DNA from: CAYIFA01 sp964362625
Lineage (GTDB): Bacteria; Patescibacteriota; Minisyncoccia; 1-14-0-10-42-19
Assembly: GCA_964362625.1 (NCBI GenBank)
Contig: CAYIFA010000018.1
Span: 1 to 16,438 of the forward strand
DNA length: 16,438 nt
Direction of reading: 5' to 3'
Shown here: piece after piece, positions 7,365 to 14,158 of the stretch
Layout: each line of letters begins with the position of its first letter
Position numbering within the stretch: position 1 is the stretch's first letter
Notes under the pieces: generated by a model
What the model saw: the letters and a program-made list of their open reading frames with translations, nothing else
What the model was told of the DNA's origin: nothing
Databases searched by the model: none
Made by a program: the position numbers and the translations under genes

Positions 7365-8302
7365 AATACCTTGAATATTTAAACAACTTAATAAAGTCAG
7401 AGGTGGCTAAACCAGAGCATCTGGTAGTTTTCGGCCAGAATATTAATGCCGGTTCGCGTCTCGGCGGCCTCACGCGCGACATGGCGGTCAAAGCATCCAG
7501 CCGCATCATTAATACTCCCAACGCCGAGAACAGTTTGGTGGGGTTCGGATTAGGTCTGATGATGGAGGGTGCTAGAGGGATATTTTTCATGAAGCAGATG
7601 GATTTTTTACTTTTAGGGGTTGATCCGCTGGTCAATACTTTTAACATTATTCGGAGCATGAAGCATCAGCCAAAAAGCGGCTCATTTACCATTGGCGCGG
7701 TAGTTGTTGATAGCGGTTATGAAGGCCCGCAGTCTGCGCTAAATAATTTTGCGGATTTTTGTTCCCTAGCCGGAATTTCCGGGTTTACCGTCACTAACAA
7801 AATTGATGCTTATCATATATTTCATAAACATCTGACTAGCCCGGGGTTCAGGATCATCGGGATAAGCCAGCGGTTATTGAAAGAAGAGCTGATTGCCCCA
7901 AAAACACTTTGTTACAAAAATAGCGGCGGTACTCTTTTTCAATATGATGACGGTTGGAGCGCGACAATAGTTTGTTTTAATTTCACTTTTCCGTACGGCT
8001 GGGAGATTAGGGAAAAGATGATTGCTTCCGGCATGCGTCCGTCATTATTTAATGTTAATTCGCCGACGCCGATTGATTGGCGGGAGATAACCGCAAGCGT
8101 CAAAAAAACCGGCAAGTTGGTGGGGCTGGACGATTCTAAAAGCCGCAATCTCTCGTGCCATTCGCTTATTGCCGAGGTTGAGCGCAAAGCCAAGCCTAAA
8201 AAACTTTTGGTTTTAACCAGAAAATTTTCCGATATCTGGTTTAAGCCCAACGCGGATCGCCTGGAAATAAATTATGATGAGATTATCAGAGAATTAAAAT
8301 AG
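7361..8302 (+). CDS. Thiamine-diphosphate-dependent dehydrogenase E1 beta-like subunit
   Basis: Partner of the upstream E1-alpha gene. Its 313 residues match the beta subunit: an N-terminal pyrimidine-binding domain with Glu56 in NTPNAENSLVGFG, where the ThDP-activating Glu is expected, followed by EGARGIFFMKQMDFLLLGVDPLVN (written in two parts, 69-80 and 81-92), then a C-terminal transketolase-like domain from about residue 190. The usual GPxHSQ motif reads GPQSAL (122-127), so the active-site His appears to be lost. This again suggests that the acceptor is not lipoamide. It starts inside a palindromic repeat, about 12 bases after a weak GGTGAG, and ends next to the strong terminator. Pairing with E1-alpha is clear from order and spacing; the reaction is inferred. 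Confidence 0.78.
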   Translation: MKYLEYLNNLIKSEVAKPEHLVVFGQNINAGSRLGGLTRDMAVKASSRIINTPNAENSLVGFGLGLMMEGARGIFFMKQMDFLLLGVDPLVNTFNIIRSMKHQPKSGSFTIGAVVVDSGYEGPQSALNNFADFCSLAGISGFTVTNKIDAYHIFHKHLTSPGFRIIGISQRLLKEELIAPKTLCYKNSGGTLFQYDDGWSATIVCFNFTFPYGWEIREKMIASGMRPSLFNVNSPTPIDWREITASVKKTGKLVGLDDSKSRNLSCHSLIAEVERKAKPKKLLVLTRKFSDIWFKPNADRLEINYDEIIRELK

Positions 8303-8331
8303 TCCCGCTCACTGAAGTGAGCGGGACTTTT
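8301..8331. terminator. Intrinsic terminator between convergent units
   Basis: A GC-rich stem, GTCCCGCTCACT (8302-8313) with AGTGAGCGGGAC (8316-8327), 11-12 bp perfect, tight loop, then TTTT (8328-8331). It directly follows the stop of E1-beta (8300-8302) and ends 1 base before the last codon of the convergent SDR, so it probably ends transcripts from both sides. The T tract on the - strand side is weaker. Confidence 0.85.
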
Positions 8332-8332
8332 G

Positions 8333-9088
8333 CTATTCACCGCCGGCGACTCGGATGATCTCGCCGGTTATGAAACTTCCAGCTTTGGAAGCAAGAAACA
8401 AAACCATTTGTGCTATATCAAGAGCGGATCCCGCCCTTTTGAGTGGGATTAGCGAAACCCTTTTGGCGAATTTTTCTTCATCATAACCTATTATCCTGGT
8501 CCGCATAGGCGTATCGACGATTCCGCAGCGGATAGAATTTACCAAAATGTTATGTCGAGCGCCTTCGCGCGCTAGTCCTTTGGTAATTGCGTCAAGCGCC
8601 GCCTTGGAGGACCAGTAATGCATATTGTCAGGTCCGGCATGATCAATTGAAGCAGTGCTGATGTTGATTATTCTTCCCCAGCCCCTTTCTTTCATATGCG
8701 TGAATGCGTCGCGCGCCAAAATAAATGGGGCCTTGGTATGCAGATCAAACATTGTATCCCAGGCAATTTCGCTTATTTCGGAAAAGTGCCGGTATTCGTA
8801 ACAGGCTCCGGCATTATTTACCAACACATCAATGCCGCCAAATTCATCAACAAATTTCGTCACTAAAGATTTACGATCGCTTCGTTTGAGAAGATCGGCT
8901 TCGAATACTTCGGCTTTCCCCGAGCATTTTTCGATATGTGCGCGTAGTTCCATGGCGGACTCGCGATTACTGCGGTAGTGTATTCCAATTTTAGCGCCAT
9001 AATCGCCAAATATTCGCGCTATCTCTCGGCCAATACCTGAACTTGCTCCGGTTACCAGGACTCTCTTGCCGACAATTTCAGCAAACAT
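8333..9088 (-). CDS. Classical short-chain dehydrogenase/reductase (FabG-like)
   Basis: A 251-residue classical SDR that would use NAD(P)H to reduce a ketone or oxidise an alcohol. All family marks are present: TGASSGIG (13-20) for the cofactor, NNAG (91-94), a Ser in NISTAS (142-147), and Tyr158/Lys162 in YWSSK. The end GEIIRVAGG is the normal SDR tail (usually GxxxxVDGG). The start lies 9 bases after the stop of the radical SAM gene, with AGGAG and AGGA just before the ATG. It is the last gene of a leftward unit with radical SAM and RmlC-like genes, so a sugar or sugar-derived polyol is a more likely substrate than an acyl-ACP. The substrate cannot be told from sequence. Confidence 0.85.
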   Translation of the reverse strand: MFAEIVGKRVLVTGASSGIGREIARIFGDYGAKIGIHYRSNRESAMELRAHIEKCSGKAEVFEADLLKRSDRKSLVTKFVDEFGGIDVLVNNAGACYEYRHFSEISEIAWDTMFDLHTKAPFILARDAFTHMKERGWGRIINISTASIDHAGPDNMHYWSSKAALDAITKGLAREGARHNILVNSIRCGIVDTPMRTRIIGYDEEKFAKRVSLIPLKRAGSALDIAQMVLFLASKAGSFITGEIIRVAGGE

Positions 9089-9097
9089 TCCTGTCTC

Positions 9098-10060
9098 CTA
9101 GAAGGTTTGTTTGGTTGTTTCGCTATAAAGCACAGTGCAATCTTTGCAGATTTGCATGCAGGTTTTTTCACCGCGATTATGTAGCGCGCGAATTTCCTGG
9201 AATCTGGGAGAGTTGAAAATATCAATGGGGTGGCGATTAGCGGCATTGCCAAAATTATAATCGCCATTTAGCCAATCTTCATTGCACAAAGGGACTGTCC
9301 CGTCAGCCAGAATGTAGAGAATATCAAAGATGATAAAGCAAGACACTTTTTCGATTGATGCGTCGCGGCCGCTTACTAGGTCATCTTTTATACCGGTTGT
9401 TCCGCCAAAAGTATGCGCATCATAGATGCTGATGGCGTCCCCTTTGGACTTATCGATTTGGTCTCTCCAAAATTTGAGAAACGCTCCGACTTCATGCCGG
9501 TTTTTGTCTTGGCGAATGAATCTGACCAGAAATCTTGCGGGGTAACTGCCGGAACCGCGCATGGCTATAGTTTCAATACAGTTTTTGATATCTATTTCAA
9601 ATATTCCGCCGACGCGAATTTTCTCATAGGTTTCTTTGGTCACGCCATCAATTGAGAAAATTACATGATCTACTCCGCTTTCGAGAAGCAGACGCTGTTT
9701 TTGCGGATTTAGTAGACTGGCATTAGTGGATATGCCGACATTGCGAAAACCCACTGCTTTGGCGTAGCGGATTCTTTCGAATAGAAATTTATCCAATAAC
9801 GGTTCGCCCAAGGAAAATAAATCCATCATTTCGATGTCATCTTTATAAGGAATCAAGTCGTCAATGATTTTCTTGTACAGATCCCATTTCATCAGACCCT
9901 TTTTACGCTTACTCGGCAGATCGATCGGGCACATTGGACAATGGAAGTTGCAGCCGTAAATTGTCTCAATGGTGACTCGTCTTGGGATCAGCAAGCCGCC
10001 CGCTGTTCTTAACCGCGGTGACGGCAGTAAAGCCGCTCGGGGCAACACTTCTACGCTCAT
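9098..10060 (-). CDS. Radical SAM enzyme with SPASM domain
   Basis: Contains the radical SAM cluster motif Cys37-x3-Cys41-x2-Cys44 (CNFHCPMC), the GEP motif (85-87) that contacts S-adenosylmethionine, and STNAS (111-115), all in a TIM-barrel-like first 200 residues. The C-terminal part has Cys241, Cys259, Cys301, Cys305 and Cys308 in a SPASM arrangement that would hold auxiliary iron-sulfur clusters. Length (320 residues) is normal. SPASM enzymes modify peptides, but others act on carbohydrates or alcohols, and here the neighbours are sugar genes, so a radical epimerisation, dehydration or oxidation of a sugar is plausible. Its ATG overlaps the RmlC-like stop as ATGA, with GGGGGT 6 bases before. 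No precursor peptide gene is visible. Confidence 0.85.
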   Translation of the reverse strand: MSVEVLPRAALLPSPRLRTAGGLLIPRRVTIETIYGCNFHCPMCPIDLPSKRKKGLMKWDLYKKIIDDLIPYKDDIEMMDLFSLGEPLLDKFLFERIRYAKAVGFRNVGISTNASLLNPQKQRLLLESGVDHVIFSIDGVTKETYEKIRVGGIFEIDIKNCIETIAMRGSGSYPARFLVRFIRQDKNRHEVGAFLKFWRDQIDKSKGDAISIYDAHTFGGTTGIKDDLVSGRDASIEKVSCFIIFDILYILADGTVPLCNEDWLNGDYNFGNAANRHPIDIFNSPRFQEIRALHNRGEKTCMQICKDCTVLYSETTKQTF

Positions 10061-10629
10061 AACTTACCCCCATGTTTTTCGAGGAATTCTTCAAACGTCG
10101 GGTATTTACAGTGTTCTTCCGAAATAACCAGCAGATAGCCAGGTTTCAGCTCCCACTTGACCTTAAGAGTCGGATCATCCCAGATAATTCCGTCGGAATT
10201 GACATCTTCAAAAAACTGGTCGGCTTTAACAAGTAATTCACAATCGTTAGTCAAAGACAGACAGCCGTGCGCAAATCCGGCGCCAGCAATAAGCGAATTA
10301 TGAGCAACCCCCAAAAGAATGACTGATTCCCATGCGCCGAAAGTTGGGCTTGATTTTCTTAAATCAACCGATACCCACTGCGTCACTCCGCGAATCGCGG
10401 TGATCATTTTGCTTTCCTGCCATGGCGGCAATGAAAAATGCAGTCCGCGCATGGTATTTTTCTTTCCGGTGTAGAATATATTTTCTTGGGCGGTGTTTAG
10501 ATCGGCATTTAAGCATTCAAACACCCTTCGATCATATAGCCGCGTAAGTGAACCGCGGTGGTCGCTCAATTTTTCTGGGATAATTTCAAGAACACCCGTA
10601 AGTTTTGTATGTCGTACTTTGAATCGCAC
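10057..10629 (-). CDS. RmlC-like sugar 3,5-epimerase family protein (cupin)
   Basis: A 190-residue cupin of the dTDP-4-dehydrorhamnose 3,5-epimerase family, which inverts C3 and/or C5 next to a 4-keto group. It has the catalytic His64 in RGLHF, Lys74, the VDLR strand (88-91) and GFAHG with His121, and WDDP (150-153) for the dyad Asp. The conserved Tyr of ELLYK (EFLYK in RmlC), the general acid, is Val134 here. That suggests a change in regio- or stereochemistry, or a C3-only or isomerase activity. The GDP-heptose genes make a role like the Campylobacter heptose epimerases (DdahB/MlghB) attractive. The start is GTG, selected because AAGGAGG lies 4 bases upstream. The stop overlaps the radical SAM gene. 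Confidence 0.8.
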   Translation of the reverse strand: MRFKVRHTKLTGVLEIIPEKLSDHRGSLTRLYDRRVFECLNADLNTAQENIFYTGKKNTMRGLHFSLPPWQESKMITAIRGVTQWVSVDLRKSSPTFGAWESVILLGVAHNSLIAGAGFAHGCLSLTNDCELLVKADQFFEDVNSDGIIWDDPTLKVKWELKPGYLLVISEEHCKYPTFEEFLEKHGGKL

Positions 10630-10633
10630 ACTT

Positions 10634-10640
10634 CCTCCTT
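10634..10640 (-). promoter_or_regulatory. Strong Shine-Dalgarno deciding a GTG start
   Basis: AAGGAGG on the - strand lies 4 bases upstream of GTG 10629-10627. It is the best ribosome-binding site in the window and supports the GTG as start of the RmlC-like gene, whose first conserved residues follow at once. Confidence 0.7.
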
Positions 10641-10672
10641 ATGTCAAAGAATTGGCTTTAATCTCTTCTCGC

Positions 10673-10701
10673 AGGATAGATGAGATTTTACGGGCTGTCA
10701 A
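10673..10701 (-). promoter_or_regulatory. Candidate promoter of the RmlC / radical SAM / SDR unit
   Basis: On the - strand TTGACA (10701-10696, perfect) is followed after 17 bases by TATCCT (10678-10673, 4 of 6). It lies in the 95-base gap after the methyltransferase stop and would give a leader of about 35-40 bases with a strong Shine-Dalgarno sequence, unlike the leaderless-looking starts elsewhere in the window. Confidence 0.5.
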
Positions 10702-10724
10702 TTTTGGGCAAGAGCAATTTTGTT

Positions 10725-11582
10725 CTATTTTTGTTTTGCCAGCGCCATGAGCGCGAAATTTCCGCGGATCGTCTTTAATCTGTTAATATACAAAATTTTG
10801 AATCCGGAATGATCCAGCAGGCCGGTTAAAGTTTTCGGGTCAAACATCCACAGATGAGTGGAGTTGAAAATATCATCATGTTTCGGTTTAATGGAGAAAG
10901 CTATAGAATCCGGCACTTCGATAAATAAAAAAGCCTCATCAAGCATGTCGGTGCGGATGGTTTTCAGGAATTTCAATGGATTTACGATATGTTCCAGTAC
11001 ATATATTAGTGAAATGAGATTGAACTTGTGAGGAAAGATGCCCGGGCGGTAAAGGATTTGCTTAAGCGGAATGCGCAATTTAGTTTTGATAAAACCACTG
11101 TTTTGATCGGGATCAATTACGTGCGGCAGCCATAGTTTGTCTTTGAATGTATAAGCGAAAACTCCGGTGCCGCCGCCGATGTCTAGAAAACGGTATGGTC
11201 GAGGCGTTTTCTCAACCAGTCCGTCTCTTATCGCCTCTGTTAAGCGGTCTTTTATCCACTTAACCCGCATTTTGGTTTCGGATTTTTCTCGCGGGAGGGC
11301 AACGGCTTTTTTAAAGACATCTTCTGGCAAGCGATCCCGCCAAGGCGCATTTTTATTTCGATATGCCGATGTATAAATTTTATGAATTATTTTTTCGCTG
11401 CTATTTATCGTATAGTATAGTCCGCAATTCCGGCAGCGCACCCATCTCCGCGAATAGCCGCTATTTTTAACGCCGATCACCGATTCATATTGATCGGGCG
11501 CGCGGTAAACAAAAATTGTTTTTGATTTGGAGGAACCACAAAGCACGCATTTCTTTTGTATTCGGATTGATTTAGTTCTCAT
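10725..11582 (-). CDS. Class I SAM-dependent methyltransferase with N-terminal zinc-binding domain
   Basis: Predicted to methylate a sugar or related small molecule. The 285-residue protein begins with a CVLC...CRNC zinc ribbon (Cys12, Cys15, Cys50, Cys53), as in the sugar C-methyltransferase group (TylC3/NovU type). Next come the SAM-binding motif LDIGGGTG (133-140), an acidic residue at Asp157, and LEHI (196-199), which usually forms part of the active site. The final part (HLWMFDPKTL...GF) is the common methyltransferase tail. I start at ATG 11582. An in-frame TTG at 11624 is rejected because it lies inside the -35 box of the promoter. It heads the leftward unit, separated from the RmlC-like gene by 95 bases. 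C- versus O-methylation is undecided. Confidence 0.78.
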   Translation of the reverse strand: MRTKSIRIQKKCVLCGSSKSKTIFVYRAPDQYESVIGVKNSGYSRRWVRCRNCGLYYTINSSEKIIHKIYTSAYRNKNAPWRDRLPEDVFKKAVALPREKSETKMRVKWIKDRLTEAIRDGLVEKTPRPYRFLDIGGGTGVFAYTFKDKLWLPHVIDPDQNSGFIKTKLRIPLKQILYRPGIFPHKFNLISLIYVLEHIVNPLKFLKTIRTDMLDEAFLFIEVPDSIAFSIKPKHDDIFNSTHLWMFDPKTLTGLLDHSGFKILYINRLKTIRGNFALMALAKQK

Positions 11583-11595
11583 GTGGTTATGCTTT

Positions 11596-11624
11596 ATTAT
11601 AGGTTCTTTAACTGCGTTTTTCAA
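11596..11624 (-). promoter_or_regulatory. Sigma70-type promoter of the leftward unit
   Basis: On the - strand TTGAAA (11624-11619, 5 of 6) and TATAAT (11601-11596, perfect) are separated by exactly 17 bases. The ATG of the methyltransferase lies 13 bases after the -10 box, so the 5' leader would be only about 6 bases and no Shine-Dalgarno sequence is present in it. Confidence 0.65.
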
Positions 11625-11633
11625 TCCTCCGAA

Positions 11634-11662
11634 TTGACGAAGATAAAAATTTTCGGCAAAAT
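11634..11662 (+). promoter_or_regulatory. Candidate promoter of the TylF-type gene
   Basis: TTGACG (11634-11639, 5 of 6), 17 bases, CAAAAT (11657-11662, 4 of 6). It is back to back with the leftward promoter, and the ATG at 11669 follows 6 bases after the -10 box, again predicting a leaderless message. Confidence 0.35.
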
Positions 11663-11668
11663 AATGTG

Positions 11669-12481
11669 ATGAAGCCGAAGGGGTTCAAAGTTGAATTAAA
11701 GATTATCCTGGCTAAAATCCCCGGGGTGCTATTTTTATACAAAAAAATTAAGAAACTTCTCGGCGTTGACAACTACATTAGTTTGAACGGTTTCACCTTT
11801 AACCACCGCGGGATGCTTACACGGCAGAATAGCGATTTTAAGACCGACCCGGAATTTGCCAGATCTTTCGAGAGAGGGGTAAAACAATATGAAATTTTTA
11901 ATAAAAAGCCGATAGCGGAGAAACAGAGGCCATACTGGGAGCGCTATATTGCGATGTGGGCGGCGTCTCACGCTAAGCATCTGGAAGGAGATTACGTGGA
12001 GTGCGGTGTCGCGACCGGGATGACCGCTATGTCCGTAGTTGATTATATTGATTTCAAGAATATGCCGGACCGCAAATTCTATTTGTTTGACACATTCCGC
12101 GGATTGGATAAGAGATTCTCAACCAATCAGGAATACGCCAGGTATAAAGATAAATATTCGGATTCTTACGAATTTATTCGGGACAGCTTCAGACAGTTCC
12201 CGAATGTAATTATTGTTAGAGGCGCGATCCCGGAAACTCTGTCTAAGGTAGATATTAAAAGTATTTCTTATTTGCATATAGATATGAATTGCGTAATGCC
12301 GGAAATTGGAGCAGTCAATTATTTCTGGCCTAAGCTGGAAACGGCCGCGATGGTGATATTAGACGATTATGGCTGGCTTAAACATAAAGATCAAAAAAGG
12401 GCGATGGACGAATTTGCCCTAGAAAACAAGGTCAAAATATTGACCTTACCTACCGGACAGGGATTAATGATAAAGGCGTAA
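11669..12481 (+). CDS. TylF/MycF-family macrocin-type O-methyltransferase
   Basis: A metal-dependent SAM O-methyltransferase of the family that methylates deoxysugar hydroxyls in tylosin and mycinamicin. Marks in the 270-residue protein are GDYVECGVATG (107-117) for SAM, DTFRGL (141-146), HIDMN (203-207) and LDDYG (231-235), whose Asp205, Asp232 and Asp233 correspond to magnesium ligands. The N-terminal 40 residues are basic and hydrophobic and could lie against the membrane, but no clear transmembrane segment is seen. I chose ATG 11669; the GTG just before it (11666) is in frame and cannot be excluded. Its stop overlaps the next start as TAATG. Members of this family are common in surface-glycan clusters, where they methylate or cap sugars. 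Confidence 0.85.
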   Translation: MKPKGFKVELKIILAKIPGVLFLYKKIKKLLGVDNYISLNGFTFNHRGMLTRQNSDFKTDPEFARSFERGVKQYEIFNKKPIAEKQRPYWERYIAMWAASHAKHLEGDYVECGVATGMTAMSVVDYIDFKNMPDRKFYLFDTFRGLDKRFSTNQEYARYKDKYSDSYEFIRDSFRQFPNVIIVRGAIPETLSKVDIKSISYLHIDMNCVMPEIGAVNYFWPKLETAAMVILDDYGWLKHKDQKRAMDEFALENKVKILTLPTGQGLMIKA

Positions 12482-13230
12482 TGAGCAGTGAAGTATTTAT
12501 GGACGACAGAAAAAAATTTAACGCCGAAAGGCAAAAAAGGATAGCGCGCCAGTCAAAAGACGGCGGGCTTAAAGAAGCGGCGCGGGAATTTTTTGAGCAG
12601 TCGGTTGGGCTTCACTACGCCTACAATTTCGAGTGGCTCGGACTGCCAATTATCCAATACCCACAGGACGTCGTGGCCATGCAGGAAATAATTTGGAAAA
12701 CTAAGCCGGATCTGATTATAGAAACCGGCACCGCGCGCGGCGGCTCGGCGATTTTTTATGCATCAATGCTGAAGATTTTGGGACGAGGCAAGGTGGTGAG
12801 CGTTGATATAGATATTCGTAAGCATAATCGAGAAGCCATTCGTAAGCACCCGCTTTCGGGTTTCGTAATTCTTATTGAGGGTTCGTCGATAGACGAACGA
12901 ATTATAAACAAAGTCAGAAAAATCTCCGTTCATGCGAAAAAAGTTTTAGTAATTCTCGATTCCTTACATACCCATGAACATGTTCTTGCCGAGTTAAAGG
13001 CGTATTCCAAGTTCGTAAGCCGCGGTAGTTACTTGGTGGTTTTTGACACTGTAATTGAGGATTTGCCGCCGGCATATTCTAAGAATAGGCCATGGATTAA
13101 GGGCAACAATCCGAAAACCGCTGTCCGCGAATTTTTGAAGAGCAACAGGGATTTTATTTTAGATAAGAGCGTTGAAAATAAATTAGTTATAACTGTGGCG
13201 CCCGGCGGATATTTAAAGCGTGTAAAGTAA
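12481..13230 (+). CDS. CmcI-family (cephalosporin hydroxylase-like) methyltransferase
   Basis: Belongs to the CmcI / rhamnosyl O-methyltransferase family, Rossmann-fold SAM enzymes that modify sugars in many glycan and glycolipid clusters, despite the name cephalosporin hydroxylase. The 249-residue protein shows WLGLPIIQYPQD (52-63), the family hallmark, then the SAM loop ETGTARGGSA (81-90), VDID (108-111), and LDSLHTHEH (159-167), with the Asp and His residues that bind metal in the family. It starts on the stop codon of the TylF-type gene (TAATG), with AAAGG just upstream, so both methyltransferases are probably made together. A second in-frame ATG (12499) is possible. The target hydroxyl is unknown. 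Confidence 0.83.
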   Translation: MSSEVFMDDRKKFNAERQKRIARQSKDGGLKEAAREFFEQSVGLHYAYNFEWLGLPIIQYPQDVVAMQEIIWKTKPDLIIETGTARGGSAIFYASMLKILGRGKVVSVDIDIRKHNREAIRKHPLSGFVILIEGSSIDERIINKVRKISVHAKKVLVILDSLHTHEHVLAELKAYSKFVSRGSYLVVFDTVIEDLPPAYSKNRPWIKGNNPKTAVREFLKSNRDFILDKSVENKLVITVAPGGYLKRVK

Positions 13231-13237
13231 AAAGTAA

Positions 13238-14158
13238 ATGGACAAGCAAGATTCATTGGTTAGCATCGGCATGCCCACTAAAGATCGCGGCCACCTGATA
13301 AGAAGAGCCCTGGACTCGCTCCTTAGCCAGACCTATAAGAATTTCGAGTTAATCATTTCCGATAACGGATCAAGCGATGACACGCAAAAAATCTGCGAGG
13401 TATACGCTCTCAAAGATTCCAGGATTAGATATTTTCGGCAAACGGAAAATATCGGTGTCGGTTCGGCCCATAACTTTGATTTTGTCCGCAGGCAGGCGCG
13501 CGGAAAATATTTCATGTGGGCAACCGATGACGACTGGTGGGATCCAAAATTCATTGAGACTCTTAAAAACATATTGGATAAGAATCCGGATTTTGACCTA
13601 GCCATGAGTTCTTTTGACCGCGGCGGAGAGTATGTGTTTTCCGGCGACAAAAATCTTACTTTGTTTGACGGTGTAGAACTTTTTTTCCACATTTTTTCTG
13701 TTACCCCGAAAAACAAATCCAACATGGCAATATACGGACTTTTTCGGAGGGAATTTATACAGAAGTTTTTCCGCCGCGCCCAAATTCCATTGCCGCCATA
13801 CCTCAAGCCGGAACGGGTTTTAATCGCGGAAATGGCGTTGTGCGCTAAATTTTACACCATCCCGGATATTTTGTTTAAGAAATTTCTTCCGGAAAACCGC
13901 GTTATCCGCAGTTCTAGATTTAAGGGGTATTCCGCGGCAGTAGTCGCGCGTATTTTAGCCTTCGTCCTGACCTCGCCAAACGTCAGCTTGGCGCGAAAGC
14001 TAAAAGTGCTCGCTCGCTTTCACAAACTGCCGCATCATCGTGGGAACTTCATCAGATTTACTGCCGCGGTTTTTGCTTACGTAATATTTTATATTTTTTC
14101 AGAAATCAGAGCGCATTATTCCCCAGCCGCTTTTTCAAAAGAGCTTCCGCGAGCATAA
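13238..14158 (+). CDS. Family 2 glycosyltransferase
   Basis: A GT-A fold inverting glycosyltransferase that would transfer a sugar from an NDP- or lipid-linked donor to the growing glycan at the inner membrane. The 306-residue protein opens with VSIGMPTKDR, has SDNGSSDDT (41-49) in the nucleotide pocket, and TDDDWW (96-101) with the Asp97-99 metal motif. The C-terminal third is basic with one hydrophobic stretch near the end (about 270-290), which may hold the protein at the membrane. It begins 7 bases after the CmcI-type gene without a clear Shine-Dalgarno sequence. Its last 17 codons overlap the 3' end of the convergent cytidylyltransferase. Donor and acceptor cannot be inferred; the two methyltransferases upstream suggest a methylated product. 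Confidence 0.88.
   Translation: MDKQDSLVSIGMPTKDRGHLIRRALDSLLSQTYKNFELIISDNGSSDDTQKICEVYALKDSRIRYFRQTENIGVGSAHNFDFVRRQARGKYFMWATDDDWWDPKFIETLKNILDKNPDFDLAMSSFDRGGEYVFSGDKNLTLFDGVELFFHIFSVTPKNKSNMAIYGLFRREFIQKFFRRAQIPLPPYLKPERVLIAEMALCAKFYTIPDILFKKFLPENRVIRSSRFKGYSAAVVARILAFVLTSPNVSLARKLKVLARFHKLPHHRGNFIRFTAAVFAYVIFYIFSEIRAHYSPAAFSKELPRA

Noticed and set aside
13333..13806. 157-codon frame on the - strand inside the glycosyltransferase
   Set aside because: Antisense to a gene with clear GT2 motifs; composition is serine/lysine-rich with no motif.
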